Source: Scylla paramamosain
Taxonomy: Eukaryota > Arthropoda > Malacostraca > Decapoda > Portunidae
Assembly: GCF_035594125.1 (NCBI RefSeq)
Contig: NC_087151.1
Span: 22,110,069 to 22,174,068 of the forward strand
Direction of reading: 5' to 3'
DNA length: 64,000 nt
Part shown: positions 50,798-64,000 of the stretch, one piece after another
Position numbering within the stretch: the stretch's first letter is position 1
Layout: every line of letters begins with the position of its first letter
Translations under genes and position numbers: made by a program
Notes under the pieces: model-generated
What the model saw: only the letters and a program-made list of their open reading frames with translations
Told to the model about the DNA's origin: nothing
Databases searched by the model: none

Positions 50798-53455
50798 GTT
50801 TCATACTAATCTAATTTTCAATCTGTAAAACACCAGCTTTTCTCTTTTAAACCTCATCTTCTTTTCCTCACTGAACTCAGGTGTTTGAGGCAACTGACAA
50901 TAGCCCCTTTTCTGTTCCCTCCTACTTTCCCTATCCTCATTTTCAATCCAAAGCTGGATGTTGCGTGTATGTGCGCAACGGCTCTCGTACCCACGCTCTT
51001 GAATCTTCCGAGTTTTCCACTATCTGGCTACGACTATAGAGTCACTCTCAAACTAAATTTATCTTTGCTGTATACCTCTCACCTAACTCCTCTGATAATA
51101 AGAAATTCTTTGACTAAACTTCCAAAGTGAGCACATTCTGACTCTTCCCTTTTGCAGCGATCTCCATTCCTGGAGACTTCAATGTTCACAACCAGCTTGG
51201 GCTTTCCTCTCCCTTCACTGACCATCCTGGTGAACTAACCTTCAACTTTGCTATCCTCCACGACCTAGAGCAATTGGTGCAACACCCTACTCGTATTCCT
51301 GACCGTCTTGGAGATACGCCTAACATTCTTGACCTTTTCCTGACCTCTAATCCTGATTTTGGTGTCACCCTTTCTTTTCCATTGGACTCCTGCGATCAGA
51401 ATCTCATATCTGTATCTTGTCCTCTCGCTCCAATCCCTTCTCAGGATCCACCTACGCGAAGATGCCTCTGTCGTTTTGCCTCTGATAGTTGGGGGGACCT
51501 GACTATTTTAGCTGATTTTCCTTGGAATGACTACTGCTGCCGTGTCAGAAACCCGTCTTTGTGTGCCGAGCACATAACAGAGATGATAGTGTCTGGCATA
51601 GAGGCGTACATTCTTCTCTCTTTTTCTCGACCTAAACCTTGCAAACCTTGGTTTAACAAAGCTTGTTCTCGTGTTATATATATGCTATATATGATAGAGA
51701 GGTGGCCCACCAAAGGTACTTAAGCCTTCCATCACCAGAATCTCATGCACTTTATATTTCTTCCCGGAACCATGCAAAGTCTGTTCTCCAACTAGCCAAA
51801 AACTCCTTCATTAACAGAAAGTGTCAAAATTTTTTTTTTTAGGATCTAACTCCCATTGTGACTTCTGGCACCTAGGCAAAAATATCTCCAATAACTTTGC
51901 TTCTTCTTCTGTTCATCCTTTATTTCAACCAGATGGCACCACTGCTATCACATCTATCTCTAAGGCTGAACTCTTCGCTTAAACCTTTGCTAAAAACTCT
52001 ACCTTGGACGATTCAAGGCTTGTTCCTCCCTCTCCTCCACCCTCTGACTACTTCATGCTACCTATTAAAATTCTTCGCAATGATGCTTTCCATGCTGGCC
52101 TAAATGCTCTGAAGGCTTATGGACCTGATGGGGTCCCTCCTATTGTTCTCCGAAACTGTGCCTCCGTGCTTGCACCTTGCTTATTCAAACTCTTTCAGGT
52201 CGGTCTATTAACATCTACCTTTCCTTCTTGCTGGAAGTTTGCCTACATTCAACCTGTTCCTAAAAAGGGTGACCGTTATAATCCCTCAGACTACCGTCGT
52301 GCCTATCTAAAGATTTTGAATCTATCCTCAACAGGAAGAAACTTTTGCGGTTGCCTTGGATATATCAAAAGCTTTTGATAGAGTCTGGCACAAAGTTGTT
52401 CTTCTAAATCTATTATGAGTGGTGTTCTTCAGGATACTTTCCTGTCACCCACTCTCTTCTTATTATTCATCAATGACCTAGACCAAACTTCTTGTCCTTT
52501 TCACTTCTACGCTGATGATAACACCCTGCACTTTTCCACGTCTTTTCATAGAGTTCAGAAGTAAATATTTCATGCAGGGAAGCCACAGAACGCCTGACTT
52601 CTGATCTTTCTAAAATTTCTGATTGGGACAGAGCAAATTTGGTATTGTTCCGTGCCTCAAAAACCCAGTTCCTCCATTTATGAACTTGACAAAACCTTCT
52701 AGACAACTATCCCCTCTTCCTCAATGACAGTCAACTGTTCCCCTTTTCTACACTGAGCATCCTCGGTCTGTCCTTTACTTATAATCTGAAGTGGAAACCT
52801 CACACCTCATCTCTAGCTAAAAAAGCTTCTATAAAGTTAGGCGTTCTGAGACGTCTTCGCCAGTTTTTCTAACACCCCCTCCCCCCAGCTGCTAACTCTG
52901 TACAAGGGCCTTATCCGTCCATGTATGAAGTATGGTTCACATGTCTGGGAGGGTTCCACTCATACTGCTCTTCTAGACAGGGTGGAATCAAAAGCTTTTC
53001 GTCTCATCACCTCCTCTTCTCTAGCTGATTGTCTTCAGCCTCTCTCTCATCGCTGCAATGTTGCATCTCTAACTATCTTCTACCGGTATTTTCATGCTAA
53101 CTGCTCTTCTGATCTTGCTAACTGCGTGCCTCCCCTCCACCCGCGGCTTCACTGCACAAGACTTTCTTCTTTCTCCCACCCCAATTCTGTCCATCTCTCT
53201 AATGCAAGAGTTAACCAGCATTCTCAGTCATTCATCCATTTCTCTGGTAAATTCTGGAACTCCTTGCCTGCTTCTGCATTTCGATCTTCCTATGACGAAT
53301 TCCTTCAAGGGTGAGGTTGAAGACACTTATCCTTCAGTTTTTGACTACTGCTCTAGACCCTTTTCTGGGACTGGCATCTCAGTGGGCTTTTTTTTTCATT
53401 ATTTTTTTTTTATTGGATTTTTGTTGCCCTAGGCCAGTGTCTCTCCTACATGAAA
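50798..53455 (+). mobile_element. LINE copy 6, jockey/CR1-like; mirror partner of copy 3
   Basis: Plus-strand LINE, 5'-truncated at about 50798 inside the endonuclease. Endonuclease remnants run at 50880-51723 (the SDHNLI-type motif is altered to CDQNLI near 51390). RT finger sequence lies at 52004-52378, the YADD box at 52508-52519 followed by Asn, and the C-terminal part at 52925-53314. The 3' end is near 53450, followed by an A-rich (TAAA)-type tail to about 53490. It shares with copy 3 the deletion between motif A and VPQGS, but retains about 1.25 kb of upstream sequence that copy 3 lost. Confidence 0.88.
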
Positions 53456-55614
53456 AAAAAAATAAATAAATAAAATAAAAAATAAAAAATACAGGTTTCT
53501 TTGCATGCATTTTGGCGTTTTGGTACTTAACATTGTGAAAGTCTCATAATACCCGTTTTTTGGTAATGGTGTTCTGTTTCTCAATTTAGAGTATTATGCA
53601 AGTGTTTTAGCGTTTTCATACCTAGGAACTGCAAAAACACTCATAATACACTTTTGTGTTTATATCGTTTCGTTTTCCTGTATTGGCTAATTTTCACGTC
53701 TTTTGTCGTTTTGGTACCAGATTTCGTGTGCTTTGTATGCACTTAGGCGTTTTGGTACCTAACATTCATAATACAGGTTATTAATATTGTAGTTCTGTTT
53801 CTTCATTTCTTTTTTATGCATTTTTTTCGTTTTGGTGCCTAACACGGTAAATAAGACTCATAATGCACATTTTTGTTAATTACGTTCTGTTACTAAACAT
53901 AAAGTAATATTAACATGTTTTAGCGTTTCAGCACCAGTGAATCTTAAAAACACTTGTCAAATACGTTTGTAATACTATCATTATATCCACATATTAACAT
54001 ATTTCCATGTTTTTTGGCGTTTTTATAAACTCAAACAGACTGAAAACATCCGTTTTTTGTAATGTTCTTTTTCACCAGGAAGTGTATTTTTGCTTCCATT
54101 TTAGAGTTTTGGAACGTTACAAGCTTAAAAACCGTCAAAATTCACGATTTTGGTAATATTCTTTAATTTTCTTATATCGGGTGTTTTCCATGTTTTTTTT
54201 TTAGTGTTTTCGTGGCTGATATGCTGAAAAACACGCAAATGACACGTTTCTGGACCTGTCATCTCATTATTGTATATAGAGTGTTTTGCTTGCATTTTGA
54301 GGTTTTGTTACTTAACAAGCTCAAAAATCACTTAAAATACATTTAAAATGAAGTTGTTAAATTTCTCCATAAATGAGTTTTATGTTTTGAATGCGTTTTA
54401 GTGTTTCGGCACGTAAACAGTTGAAAACCATCAAATCCCACGTTTTTCGGTAATGTTATTTTATTTTCAAATATAGTGTGCTTTGCATGCATTTTGACGT
54501 TTTAGTACCTAACAAATTAAAAAACATTTATAATACATATTTTTGGTAAAGGTGTTCAGGTTCTTCATATAAATTTTTTTTTTTATGCATTTTGGCGTTT
54601 AGGTATCTAACATGGTGAATAAGACTCATAATACACGTTTTTTTTGGTAATATTAATCTCTCTCCCAATATAGAGTACTATTCACGTGTTTTACCGTTCT
54701 GATACATAAGAACATCAAAAACACTGATAACACACTTTTGTCATTATATAATTTAATTTCCATACATTGGCTACTTTGCATGTGTTTCCGCATGTTGGTA
54801 CCTGAGAAACTGAAAAATACTTAAAGCACACGTTTTTTTGAAATATTTCTCTGTTTCTTCAAAAAGGGTTACTTGTATGCATTTTGGCATTTTGGTATTT
54901 AATATGGTGAATCACACTCATAATACACATTTGATAAAGATATTGTTTCTAAAATACAGAGTAATATTCATGTGTTTTAGTGTTTCAGCAACTAAGAACC
55001 TTAAAAACACACCTCGGTGACATTTGTGGTAATAACGTTTAGTTTCCTTAAACTGTCTACTTTGCATTTATTTCGACGTGTTGTTACCTAATGAAATAAA
55101 ATAAAAATAACTCAAAACACATGTTTTAGGTAATGTCGTTTTGTTTCTTCAGAAAGGGTGTTTGGGTACGTAAAAAGCTCAAAAAGACTCAAAAATACAT
55201 TTTTTTTTATAAAGTGTTTCCGTTTCTCCATAAAGGATGTTGTGCTTGCGTTTTAGCGTTTTGATACCTCAAAAACCTCGTTTTTGGTAAAGATATTTCC
55301 ATTTCCAATATAGTGTGCTTTGCATGCACTTTGATAATGTAATTTTGTTCTTTCACATAGGTCTCTTTACATGCATTTTAGCGTTTTGGTACTTAAAATG
55401 GTGAATAAGACTCATAGTAAACGTTTTTGGTAATGTTGGTTTGTTTCTCAGTATAATGTACTATTAACGTGTTTTAGCTTGCTGATACCTTAGGACATCA
55501 AAAACACTCATATTACAAGTTTGTGATGGATGTTTTTTCGTTTCTTTATATAGGGTACTTTGTACGTTTTTTTTTTTTTATGCGTTTTGGTAGATAAGAA
55601 ACTTAAAATCACGT
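53456..55614 (-). repeat. Satellite array, minus orientation
   Basis: Mirror of 14093-17905 but lacking the equivalent of about 15950-17650. The deletion joint is at about 53715-53725 (GGTACCAGATTTCGTG), and it joins two different monomer phases. Part of it (53.74-54.53 kb) is also nearly the same as 5.75-6.58 kb in direct orientation. No gene is seen. Confidence 0.87.
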
Positions 55615-58342
55615 TTTTATGTAGGGACACACCCCAAAGGCAACAAAAATCCCCCACCAACAAAAAAATAAATACAAAATAATAAAAAAATAAATAAATA
55701 AATAACCGCTGAGACAATGGTCCCTGAACAGGTTCCGAAGCGGCAGTCAAAAATGCATAAGTGTCTTAATGATAAGTGTCTTGAAGGAATTCAATTTATA
55801 GGAAGGTGGAAACACATAATCAGGCATGGAGTTCCAAAGTTTACCAGAGAAAAGAATTAATGATTAAGAATACTGGTAAACTCTTGCATTAGAGAGGTGG
55901 ACAGAATAGGGGTGAGAGAAAGAAGAAAGTCTTGTGCAGAGCGGCCGCAGGTGGAGGGGAGGCATGTAGTTAGCAAGATCAGAAGAGCAGTTAGCATGAA
56001 AATAGCGGTAGAGGGTAGCTAAAGATTTAACATTGCGTCGGTGAGAAAGAAGCTGATGCCAGTCTGTTAGATGAGAGTTGATGATACGAAAATCTCTTGA
56101 TTCCACTTTGTCTAAAATAGCCAAATGAGTGGAATCCCCAAAACATGTGAAGCATATTCCATGCATGGACGGATAAGGACCTTGTATAGGCTTAGCAGCT
56201 GGGGGGATGAGAAAAATTGTCGTAGAAGTTTCAGAACACCTAACTTCAAAGAAGCGTTTTTAGCTGGAGATGAGTTTTGAAGTTTCTAGTTTAGGTTATA
56301 AAAAAAAAAAAACAGATGTTCAGTGTAGAAGAGATGAACAGTTGATTGTCTTTATACAAGAGAGGATAGTTGTTTGGAAGGTTGTGTTGAGTTGATTGGT
56401 GGAGGAATTGAGTTTTTAAGGCATTAATGCAAACAATTAATCAGAAATTTTAGAGAGATCGCATCCTTGCGTGAACTGTTTACTTCCGGAAGGGTTGAAC
56501 GTCTATAGAAAGAAGTGGAAAAATGCAGGGTGGTATCATCAGCGTTGGACTGGATAGGATAATATGTTTGGTTTAGAAGATCGTTAATGAGTAATGGGAT
56601 GACAGTGGGTGACAGGACAGTACACTTAGGAACACCTCTGTTAATAGATTTAGAAGAACAGTGACCGTCTACCACAGGAGCAATAGAACGGTCAGAAAGG
56701 AAACTTGTGATGAAGATACATAGAGAAGAATAGAAGCTGTAGGTGGGTAGTTTGGAAATCAAAGTTTTAGGCCAGACTCTAAAAAAAAGAAAATAATATG
56801 TATAAGGCAACAGCAAAAGTTTTACCAAAATCTCTCAAAGAGGATGATCGAGATTCAATAAGGAAAGCCAGATCACCAGTAGAGCGGCCTTGACGGAACC
56901 CAAACTGGCGATTAGATAGAAGTTTGTCAAGTGATATATGTTTAATAATCTTCCTGTTGAAGGTAGATTCAAAACCTTTAGATAGGTAGGAAATTAAAGC
57001 AATAGGATGGTAGTTTGAGGGATTAGAATGCCCACCATTTTTAGGAAAAGGCTAAATGTATGTAAACTTCCAGCAAGAAGGAAAGGTAGATATTGAGAGG
57101 CAAAGTTGAAAGAGTTTCACTAGGCAAGGTGCCAGCACAGAGACACGGTTTCGTAGTAGAAGAGGGACCCCATCATGTTCATAAGCCTTCCGAGGTTTTA
57201 GGCCAACGAGGGCATGGAAAACTTCATTACGAAAAATTTTAATAGGTTGAAAGAAGTAGTCAGAGGGTGGAGGAGAGGCAGGATAGCAAAGGTTTGAGCG
57301 AAGAGTTCAGTTTTAGAAATAGATGTGATAGGAATGGTGCCATCTGTTTGAAATAAAGGAGATAAAAAAAAAGAAGTAAAGTTATTGGAGATGTTTTTGG
57401 ATAGATGCCAGAAGTCACGAGGGGAGTTAGATCTTGAAAGATTTTGACACTTTCTTTTAATGAAGGATGTTTTGGCTACTTAGAGAACAGACTTGGCATG
57501 GTTCCAGGCAGACATATAAAGTTCATGAGATTATGGTGTTGGAAGGCTTAAGTACTTTTTTGTGGGCCACCTCTCAATTATATACAGCATGAGAACAGGC
57601 TGTGTTAAACAAAGGTTTGGAGTGTTTAGGTCGAGAAAAAGAGTGAGGAATGTATGCCTGCCTCTATGCCAGACACTATCTCCTCTGTTATGCACTCGGC
57701 ACACAGATACGTGTCTCTCACACGGATGCAGTAGTCCTTTCAAGAAAAATCAGCAAAATACCTCCTCAGATCCTTCCAACTAACAGAGGCAAAACGCCAG
57801 AGGCACCTCCGCTTAGGGTGATCCAAAAGAAGGATTGGAGCGACAGGACAAGATACAGATATGAGATTGTGATCGGAGGAGCCCAATTGAGAAGAGATGG
57901 TAATAGCATAAGCAGAAGCATTAGAGGTAATGAAAATGTCAAGAATACCTGGCGTATCTCGAGGACGGCGAGGAATACAGGTAGGATGTTGCACCAATTA
58001 CTCTAGGTCATGGAGCATAATTGAAGGCTACTTCACCAGGATGGTCAGTGAAGTGAGAGGAAAGCCAAAGCTGGAGTTAACACTGAAGTCTCAAATAATG
58101 GTGATCTCTGTAAAAGGGAAGAAATAATGTGCTCCACTTTGAAAATAAAGCAGGCAAAGAATTTTCTTATTGTCAGAGGAGATAGGTGAGAGGAATACAG
58201 CACAGATAAATTTAGTTTAAGAGTGACTCTGTAGTCGTAGCCAGACAGTATAAAACTCTGAAGATTCGATAGCGTGGGCGCGAGAGCGGGTTACTGTCAC
58301 TGCGTACATAAAAACAACATCAAGATTTGGATTAAAACACAG
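55615..58342 (-). mobile_element. LINE copy 7, jockey/CR1-like; mirror partner of copy 2
   Basis: Minus-strand LINE with the 3' end near 55615 and 5' truncation near 58342 inside the endonuclease. C-terminal part at about 55864-56166; RT at about 56424-57260, with the catalytic box NADD encoded at 56536-56547 as in copy 2. Endonuclease remnants lie at 57740-57997 (SSDHNLISV near 57870) and to 58300. The portion beyond 57650 has no left-arm partner, because there copy 2 is joined to the Polinton. Non-functional. Confidence 0.88.
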
Positions 58343-59397
58343 GTTTTTGGAAATGTTGTTCTGTTTCTCTAGAAAGGGTTGCTTGTATCCATTTTTATCA
58401 TTCTGGTACCATAAATGGTGAATCACAATCATAATAAACGTTTTTGATGACTATGTTCTATTTCTTAATATTGTGTAATATCTATTAATTTGTTTCAACG
58501 TTTTAGCATCTAAGAACCTTAAAATCACTCATAAGACAGGTTTGTGGTAATATCTTTTCGTTTCCCATCATTGCATTTGTATAGGAATTTTAGTATATAA
58601 TGAACTTAGAAATACTCAAAACACATGTTTTTGATAATGTTGTTATGCTCCTCCAGAAAGATTAATTTGAATGCATTTCAGAGTTTTGGTACGTAACAAG
58701 CTTAAAAACACTGAAAAGACATAATTTTAATAATATTGTTTTGTTTTTTCAATATATTTTTTTTATATCTTTATTTATGTATAATATTTATGTATAATAT
58801 TATAATCATTTGTTTTGTGTGTGTGTGTGCTTTGGTGTCTGATATCCTGAAAAAAAAAAAAAAAAACGCAAATCACCCGTTTTTGGTAATGTCGTTTCAT
58901 TATCCTGTATAAGGTGCTTTGCATGCATTTAGGCGTTTTGCTACCTAACAAATAAAAAAAAAAAAACTTTCTTCTTTAAGGGTGTTTTGCATGCATTTTA
59001 GCGTTTTGGTACGTAAGAAGCTGGAAAACTCTGAAAAGAAACATTTTTGGTAATACTGTTTTTTTTTTTTTTTCCAATATAGTGTGCTATAAATGCAGTT
59101 TGGTCTTTTGCTATCCAACAGGTTAAAAAAAAAAGTTTAGTAATGTTGTTCTGTTTCTTCCTATAGGTTTCTCTGTATTCATCTAGGCGTTTTGGTTAAT
59201 AACATGCTCAAAAACACTCAAAATCAACTTTTTAATGAAATTGTTGTTTCTCCATAAATTGTGTTTTGCATGCTTTTTACCGTTTTGGAACGTAAGAAGA
59301 TAAAAACACTCAAAAGCCACTTTTTTTTTTGTATTTTTTTCTTCCCAATATAGTGTACTTTCTATGCACTTTGCCATTTTGGTAACTCAAAAGTAGG

Positions 59398-59576
<179 letters not shown>

Positions 59577-60639
59577 ATAGAGGTGTTTGATATTGTGGTT
59601 GTGGTTTTTCATATGGATTTTCTTGATAAGCATTTTGGCGTTTTGGTACCTAACATGGTGTATAAGGCTCATAATACACGTTTTTGGTTATGTTCTCTTC
59701 CTCAATATAGAGTACTATTTACGTGTTTTAGCGTTCTGATAGCTTAGAACATTAAAAACACTCATAATTCACGTTTATGATTATGTTTTCGTTTTCCTAT
59801 GCTGGCTACTTTTCATGTGTCTTGGCTTTTTGTTACCAATCAAACAGTAAAACGCTTAAAACACACGCTTTAGGAAATGTTCTGTTTTCTTTTTATGAAT
59901 TTTAGCGTTTTGTTACCAACATGGTGAAACAGACTCATGACAGTCGTTTTAGGTATTGATGTTCTGTTTCTCAGTATAGAGTAATATTAATTTGTTTTAG
60001 CGTTTCACCACCTATGAACATTAAAAACATTCATAAGAGACGTTTGCGGTAATATTATTTAGTTTTCCCTTATTAGTTGATTTGCATGTGTTTAACCAAT
60101 ATGGTTCCTAATAGACTGAAAAACTGTAAAAACACATGTTTTTGGTACCTAATAAGTTCATTTTTTTTTTTTTTTGGTGGGGGAGGTAATGCTATTCTGT
60201 TTATTTATATAGGTTTCTTTAAATGTTTTTAAATATTCTGGTAAGTAACAAGCTCAAAATACTCTGTTTTGATGAAGTTTTTCTCTTTCTCCATTAAGAA
60301 TACTTTCCATCTGTTTTAGCGTATTGAAAAACACTCACAAGAAAAGTTTTTGGGTAAAGCTGTTTTCTTTTCCAGTATGGTGTGCTTTACATGGAGTTTG
60401 GCATTTTGATACCTATGAAGTTCAAAAACATTTATAATACAGATTTTGGTAATATAGTTGTGTTTTTTTCATATAAGTATCTTTATATGCCTTTTGGCGT
60501 TTTGATATTTAAAATGGTGAATAAGTCTCATAAAACACGTTTTTGGTAATCTTGTGCTTTTCGCAATATTATTTACGTGTTTACCTGATACCTAAGAAAA
60601 ACAAAAACACTCATAACGCCCGTTTATGATTATATCGTT

Positions 60640-61430
60640 TCGTTTTAATATGTTGGTTGCTTTACATGAGTTTTTGCGTTCTTGGACCTAACAAACTATA
60701 AAACACTTAAAACATACATTATTGGAAATTATTTGTTTCTCCAGAAAATGTTTTTTGTATACATTTTGGCGTTTTTGTACCTAAAATAGTCAATGAGACT
60801 CATAATACACGCTTTTAGTAATAATGATTTGCTTTTCAATATAGAGTAATACTTATTTATTTTAGCGTCTCAGCACCTAAGAACCTCATAAAGAACCCTC
60901 ATAAAACATGTTTGTTGAAATACCGTTTAGTTTCCTCATAACGGCTTAATTTACGAATGTTGAGGCGTTTTGGTATATAATGAATTGAAAAATATTTAAA
61001 ACACTCATTTTTGGCAATATTGTTCTGTCTCTCCGAAAAGGGAGTTTTCATGCATTTTAGAGTTTTAGTATGTAAGAAGCTCAAAAGCACTCAAAAGATA
61101 CGATTATCATAATGATGGTAGTTTTACCATATCAGGTGTTTTCCATGCTTTTTAGCGTTTTGATGCCCAATATGCTCAAACGAGGCAAATGACACTTCTG
61201 GTAATGTCGTTTCATCGCCCCATATTAAGTGCTTTAAATGTATCGTTTCGTTTTATTATGTTGGTTACTTTACATGAGTTTTTGCGTTCTTGGACCTAAC
61301 AAACTATAAAACACTTAAAACATACATTATTGGAAATTATCTGTTTCTCCAGAAAATGTTTTTTGTATACATTTTGGCGTTTTTGTACCTAAAATAGTCA
61401 ATGAGACTCATAATACACGCTTTTAGTAAT
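60640..61430 (-). repeat. Direct duplication of about 185 bp, 606 bp apart
   Basis: The block beginning TATCGTTTCGTTTTA and ending CACGCTTTTAGTAAT occurs at about 60640-60825 and 61245-61430 with only a few mismatches. Ordinary neighbouring monomers differ far more. It indicates a recent unequal exchange or local duplication of about six monomers. Confidence 0.85.
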
Positions 61431-63000
61431 ATGTTTTGGTACATAAGAAGCTCAAAAACACTCAATAAACAGTTTATTTGTGAAGCTATTCTGTTTCTCC
61501 ATGAGGGGTATTCTTCATGCCTTTTAGCATTTTGCTACGTAAAAGCTGAAAAAAATTCAGAAACCACGTTTTTTACAATGCTGTCTTCTTTTCCAATATA
61601 ATATGCTATGCAAGCGCTTTGGCGCTTTGGTATTTAACAAGTTAAAAAACAGTCATAATGCTGGTGTTTGGTAATGTGGATGTGTTTCTTAATAAAGGTT
61701 TCTTTGTATGCATTTTGAAGATTTCGTAACTAACATGGTGAATATTATTCATAATGAATGTTTTTCATGATGTTGTTTTGTTTCTCAATATAGAGGACTA
61801 TTTTCGTGTTTTAGCGTTCAGATATTTAACAAAAATAAATAAATTAATAAAAGTAAATAAATAAATAAATAAAAATAAATAAATAAAATAAAATAATGTA
61901 AAAAAATAAATAAATTATACTGGTTGGTGACTATGTCGTTTCGTTTCCCTATATTGGCTACTTTGCATGTGTTTTGGCGTTTTTGTACCTAACAAAGTGA
62001 AAAAAAAAAACAAGTTTTTGGAATTATTGTCATGTTTCTCTCCATTAGGTGTTCATTGTATGTATTTTGGCGTTTCGATACGTAACACGGTGAATCACAT
62101 TTATAATAGACATATTTTTTTTCATTTATTTATTTATTTTTTTCCAATACTGAGTATTATTCATATCTTTTAGTATTTCAGCACCAAAGTACTTTAAAAA
62201 CATTTATAAGATCCCCAGATTGGCTAATTGCCATGTTACCATATTTCCATGGCGCTTTGCTACCTAATAAACTCAAGAAACACTCAAAATACACGTTTTT
62301 GGTAATGTCCTTTTGTTCCTTCAGTAAGGATGTTTTCATGTATCTTAGAGTTTTGGTACGTAAGAAGTCCAATAACACTCAAAAGACAAGATTCTGATAT
62401 TGATGTTTAGTTTTCTAATATATGGTGTTCATGATTCTTAGCGGTTTGCTGCCTAATATTCTGAAAAACATGGAGACGACACGTTTCTGGTAATGTCATT
62501 TAATTATCCATAATGCATGCTTTGCATGCATTTTGGCGTTTTATTACCTTAAAAAAAAAAATACACTAAAAACACACATTTTTGATGAAGATCTTTTTCT
62601 CCATAAAGGGTGTTTTACGTGCATTTTAGCGTTTTCGTACGTTATAAGCAAAAAATAGTCAAAAGCCACGTTTTTTGGTAATGTTTTCTTTTCCGAACCA
62701 ATGTGCTTTAAATGTTGTTTGGAGTTTCCGTATCTAACAAGATAAAGAAAAAAAAATTCAAAATACACTTTTTTGATGGTTTTTTTTTTCCATAATAGAT
62801 GTTTTACATGCGTTTTACCGTTTTGGTACTTAGGAAGCTGAAAAAAGAGCCATGTTTTTAGTGATTCTATTTTCCGAAATAGTGTGCTTTGCATGATACA
62901 GGTTTTTTGAAAATATAGTGTTCTTTTTTAATAAACGGTTCTTTGTATGTGTATTGGCGTTTTGGTACCTAACATGGTAAATAAGACAATACATGTTTTT

Positions 63001-63193
<193 letters not shown>

Positions 63194-64000
63194 TATCAAT
63201 ATAGGGTACTATTCAAGTCTTTTAGCATTCTAATGGTAAGAACATCAAAAATATTCATAATTTACGTTTTTGATTATATCGTTTCGTTTCCCTCATTCGG
63301 GTACTTTACATGTGTTTTGGGGTTTGGTAGCTAATAAATAACACACGTTTTTAGAAATGTTGTTCTCTATCTCTAGAAAAGGTTCTTTTTTATGTATTTT
63401 GGTGTTTTCATCCTTAACATGATGGAACACACTCATAATACACGTCTTTGGTAATGATTTTTTTTCTTTTTAAGATAGAGAAATATTCATATGTTTTAGA
63501 AATTCAGCACCTATGAACCTTAAAAAAAGCAGTCATAAGACACGTTTCCGGTAATATTTTTTTTAGTTTCCCCATACTAGCATATGTTTAGGGGTTTTGT
63601 CACCTAATGAACTGAAAAAAAACAACACTAAAACACACGTTTCTGGTAATGTTATATTCCTCTTGAAAGAGTGTTTTGTATGCATTTTTAGAATTTTGGT
63701 ACATAAGAAGCTCAAAAACACAAAAGTCATGATTTTAGTAATATTGTTTACGGGGTTACTATATTGGATGTTTTCCATGATTTTTATTAATTTTGTGCTC
63801 TATATGCTCAAAAACACGCAAATGACACGTTTTTTGTAAAAGCGTTTAATTACCCTATATAGGGTGCTTTTGCTTACATTTTGGCGTTCTGGTACCTAAC
63901 AAGCTCAAAAAACACTCAAAATACACTTTTTTTCAAGAATTTGTTTTGTTTCTGTATAATGGGTGTTTTGCATGCTTTTTACCGTTTTGGTTCTTAAGAA

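Overview
The window is eukaryotic, AT-rich, repeat-dominated DNA, most likely from an arthropod and probably a decapod crustacean. That host guess is an inference from the style of the LINEs, the Penelope-like element and the satellite; no host marker gene is present. I see no convincing single-copy host gene, tRNA, rRNA or CRISPR array. About half the sequence is one diverged satellite with a monomer of about 96 bp, found in both orientations. Into it are inserted or joined seven copies of one jockey/CR1-like LINE, one RTE-like LINE tail, a Penelope-like element (PLE), a decayed Polinton/Maverick remnant, one apparently intact piggyBac transposon, and several long (TA)n tracts.

Layout from left to right: LINE copy 1 (-) 1-2258; RTE-like tail (+) 2468-3240; (TA)n tracts; satellite (+) to 5210; a 24-bp perfect palindrome at 5211-5234; satellite (-) to 6585; Polinton remnant 6588-12039 (DNA polymerase B, packaging-type ATPase, integrase with chromodomain, small basic protein); LINE copy 2 (+) to 14.09 kb; satellite (+); LINE copy 3 (-) 17.9-19.57 kb; piggyBac 19889-22907; satellite with an internal inverted block 24.24-25.35 kb; LINE copy 4 (+) 30.67-33.77 kb; satellite; PLE 35457-36740. 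From about 37.5 kb the order runs backwards on the other strand: satellite, LINE copy 5 (-), satellite with its inverted block, LINE copy 6 (+), satellite, LINE copy 7 (-) to 58.34 kb, then satellite (-) to the end.

The main structural result is therefore a giant, imperfect inverted duplication. Left arm about 12040-35456, right arm about 37515-57650, spacer about 2 kb holding the PLE, which has its own 150-bp fold-back. LINE pairs 4/5, 3/6 and 2/7 are mirror images that share private deletions and substitutions, so they are duplicated copies and not independent insertions. In about 215 nt compared by eye the arms differ at about eight sites, so this is a diverged genomic structure and not a simple read artefact. 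The arms date later events: piggyBac is present only in the left arm and the right arm keeps the matching single-TTAA empty site (50209-50212); the Polinton joins only the left arm.

The piggyBac copy is the only element that looks possibly functional. It has TTAA flanks, near-matching 13-bp terminal inverted repeats, 30-bp subterminal inverted repeats, and a three-exon transposase model of 617 residues with the DDD triad and a C-terminal Cys-rich domain. All other coding regions are broken by stops, frameshifts or truncation. A second theme is repeated small fold-back palindromes (1034-1124, 2454-2480, 5211-5234, 13493-13527, 19913-19940, 25062-25090, 30027-30069, 35919-36226), which point to recurrent template switching in this locus.
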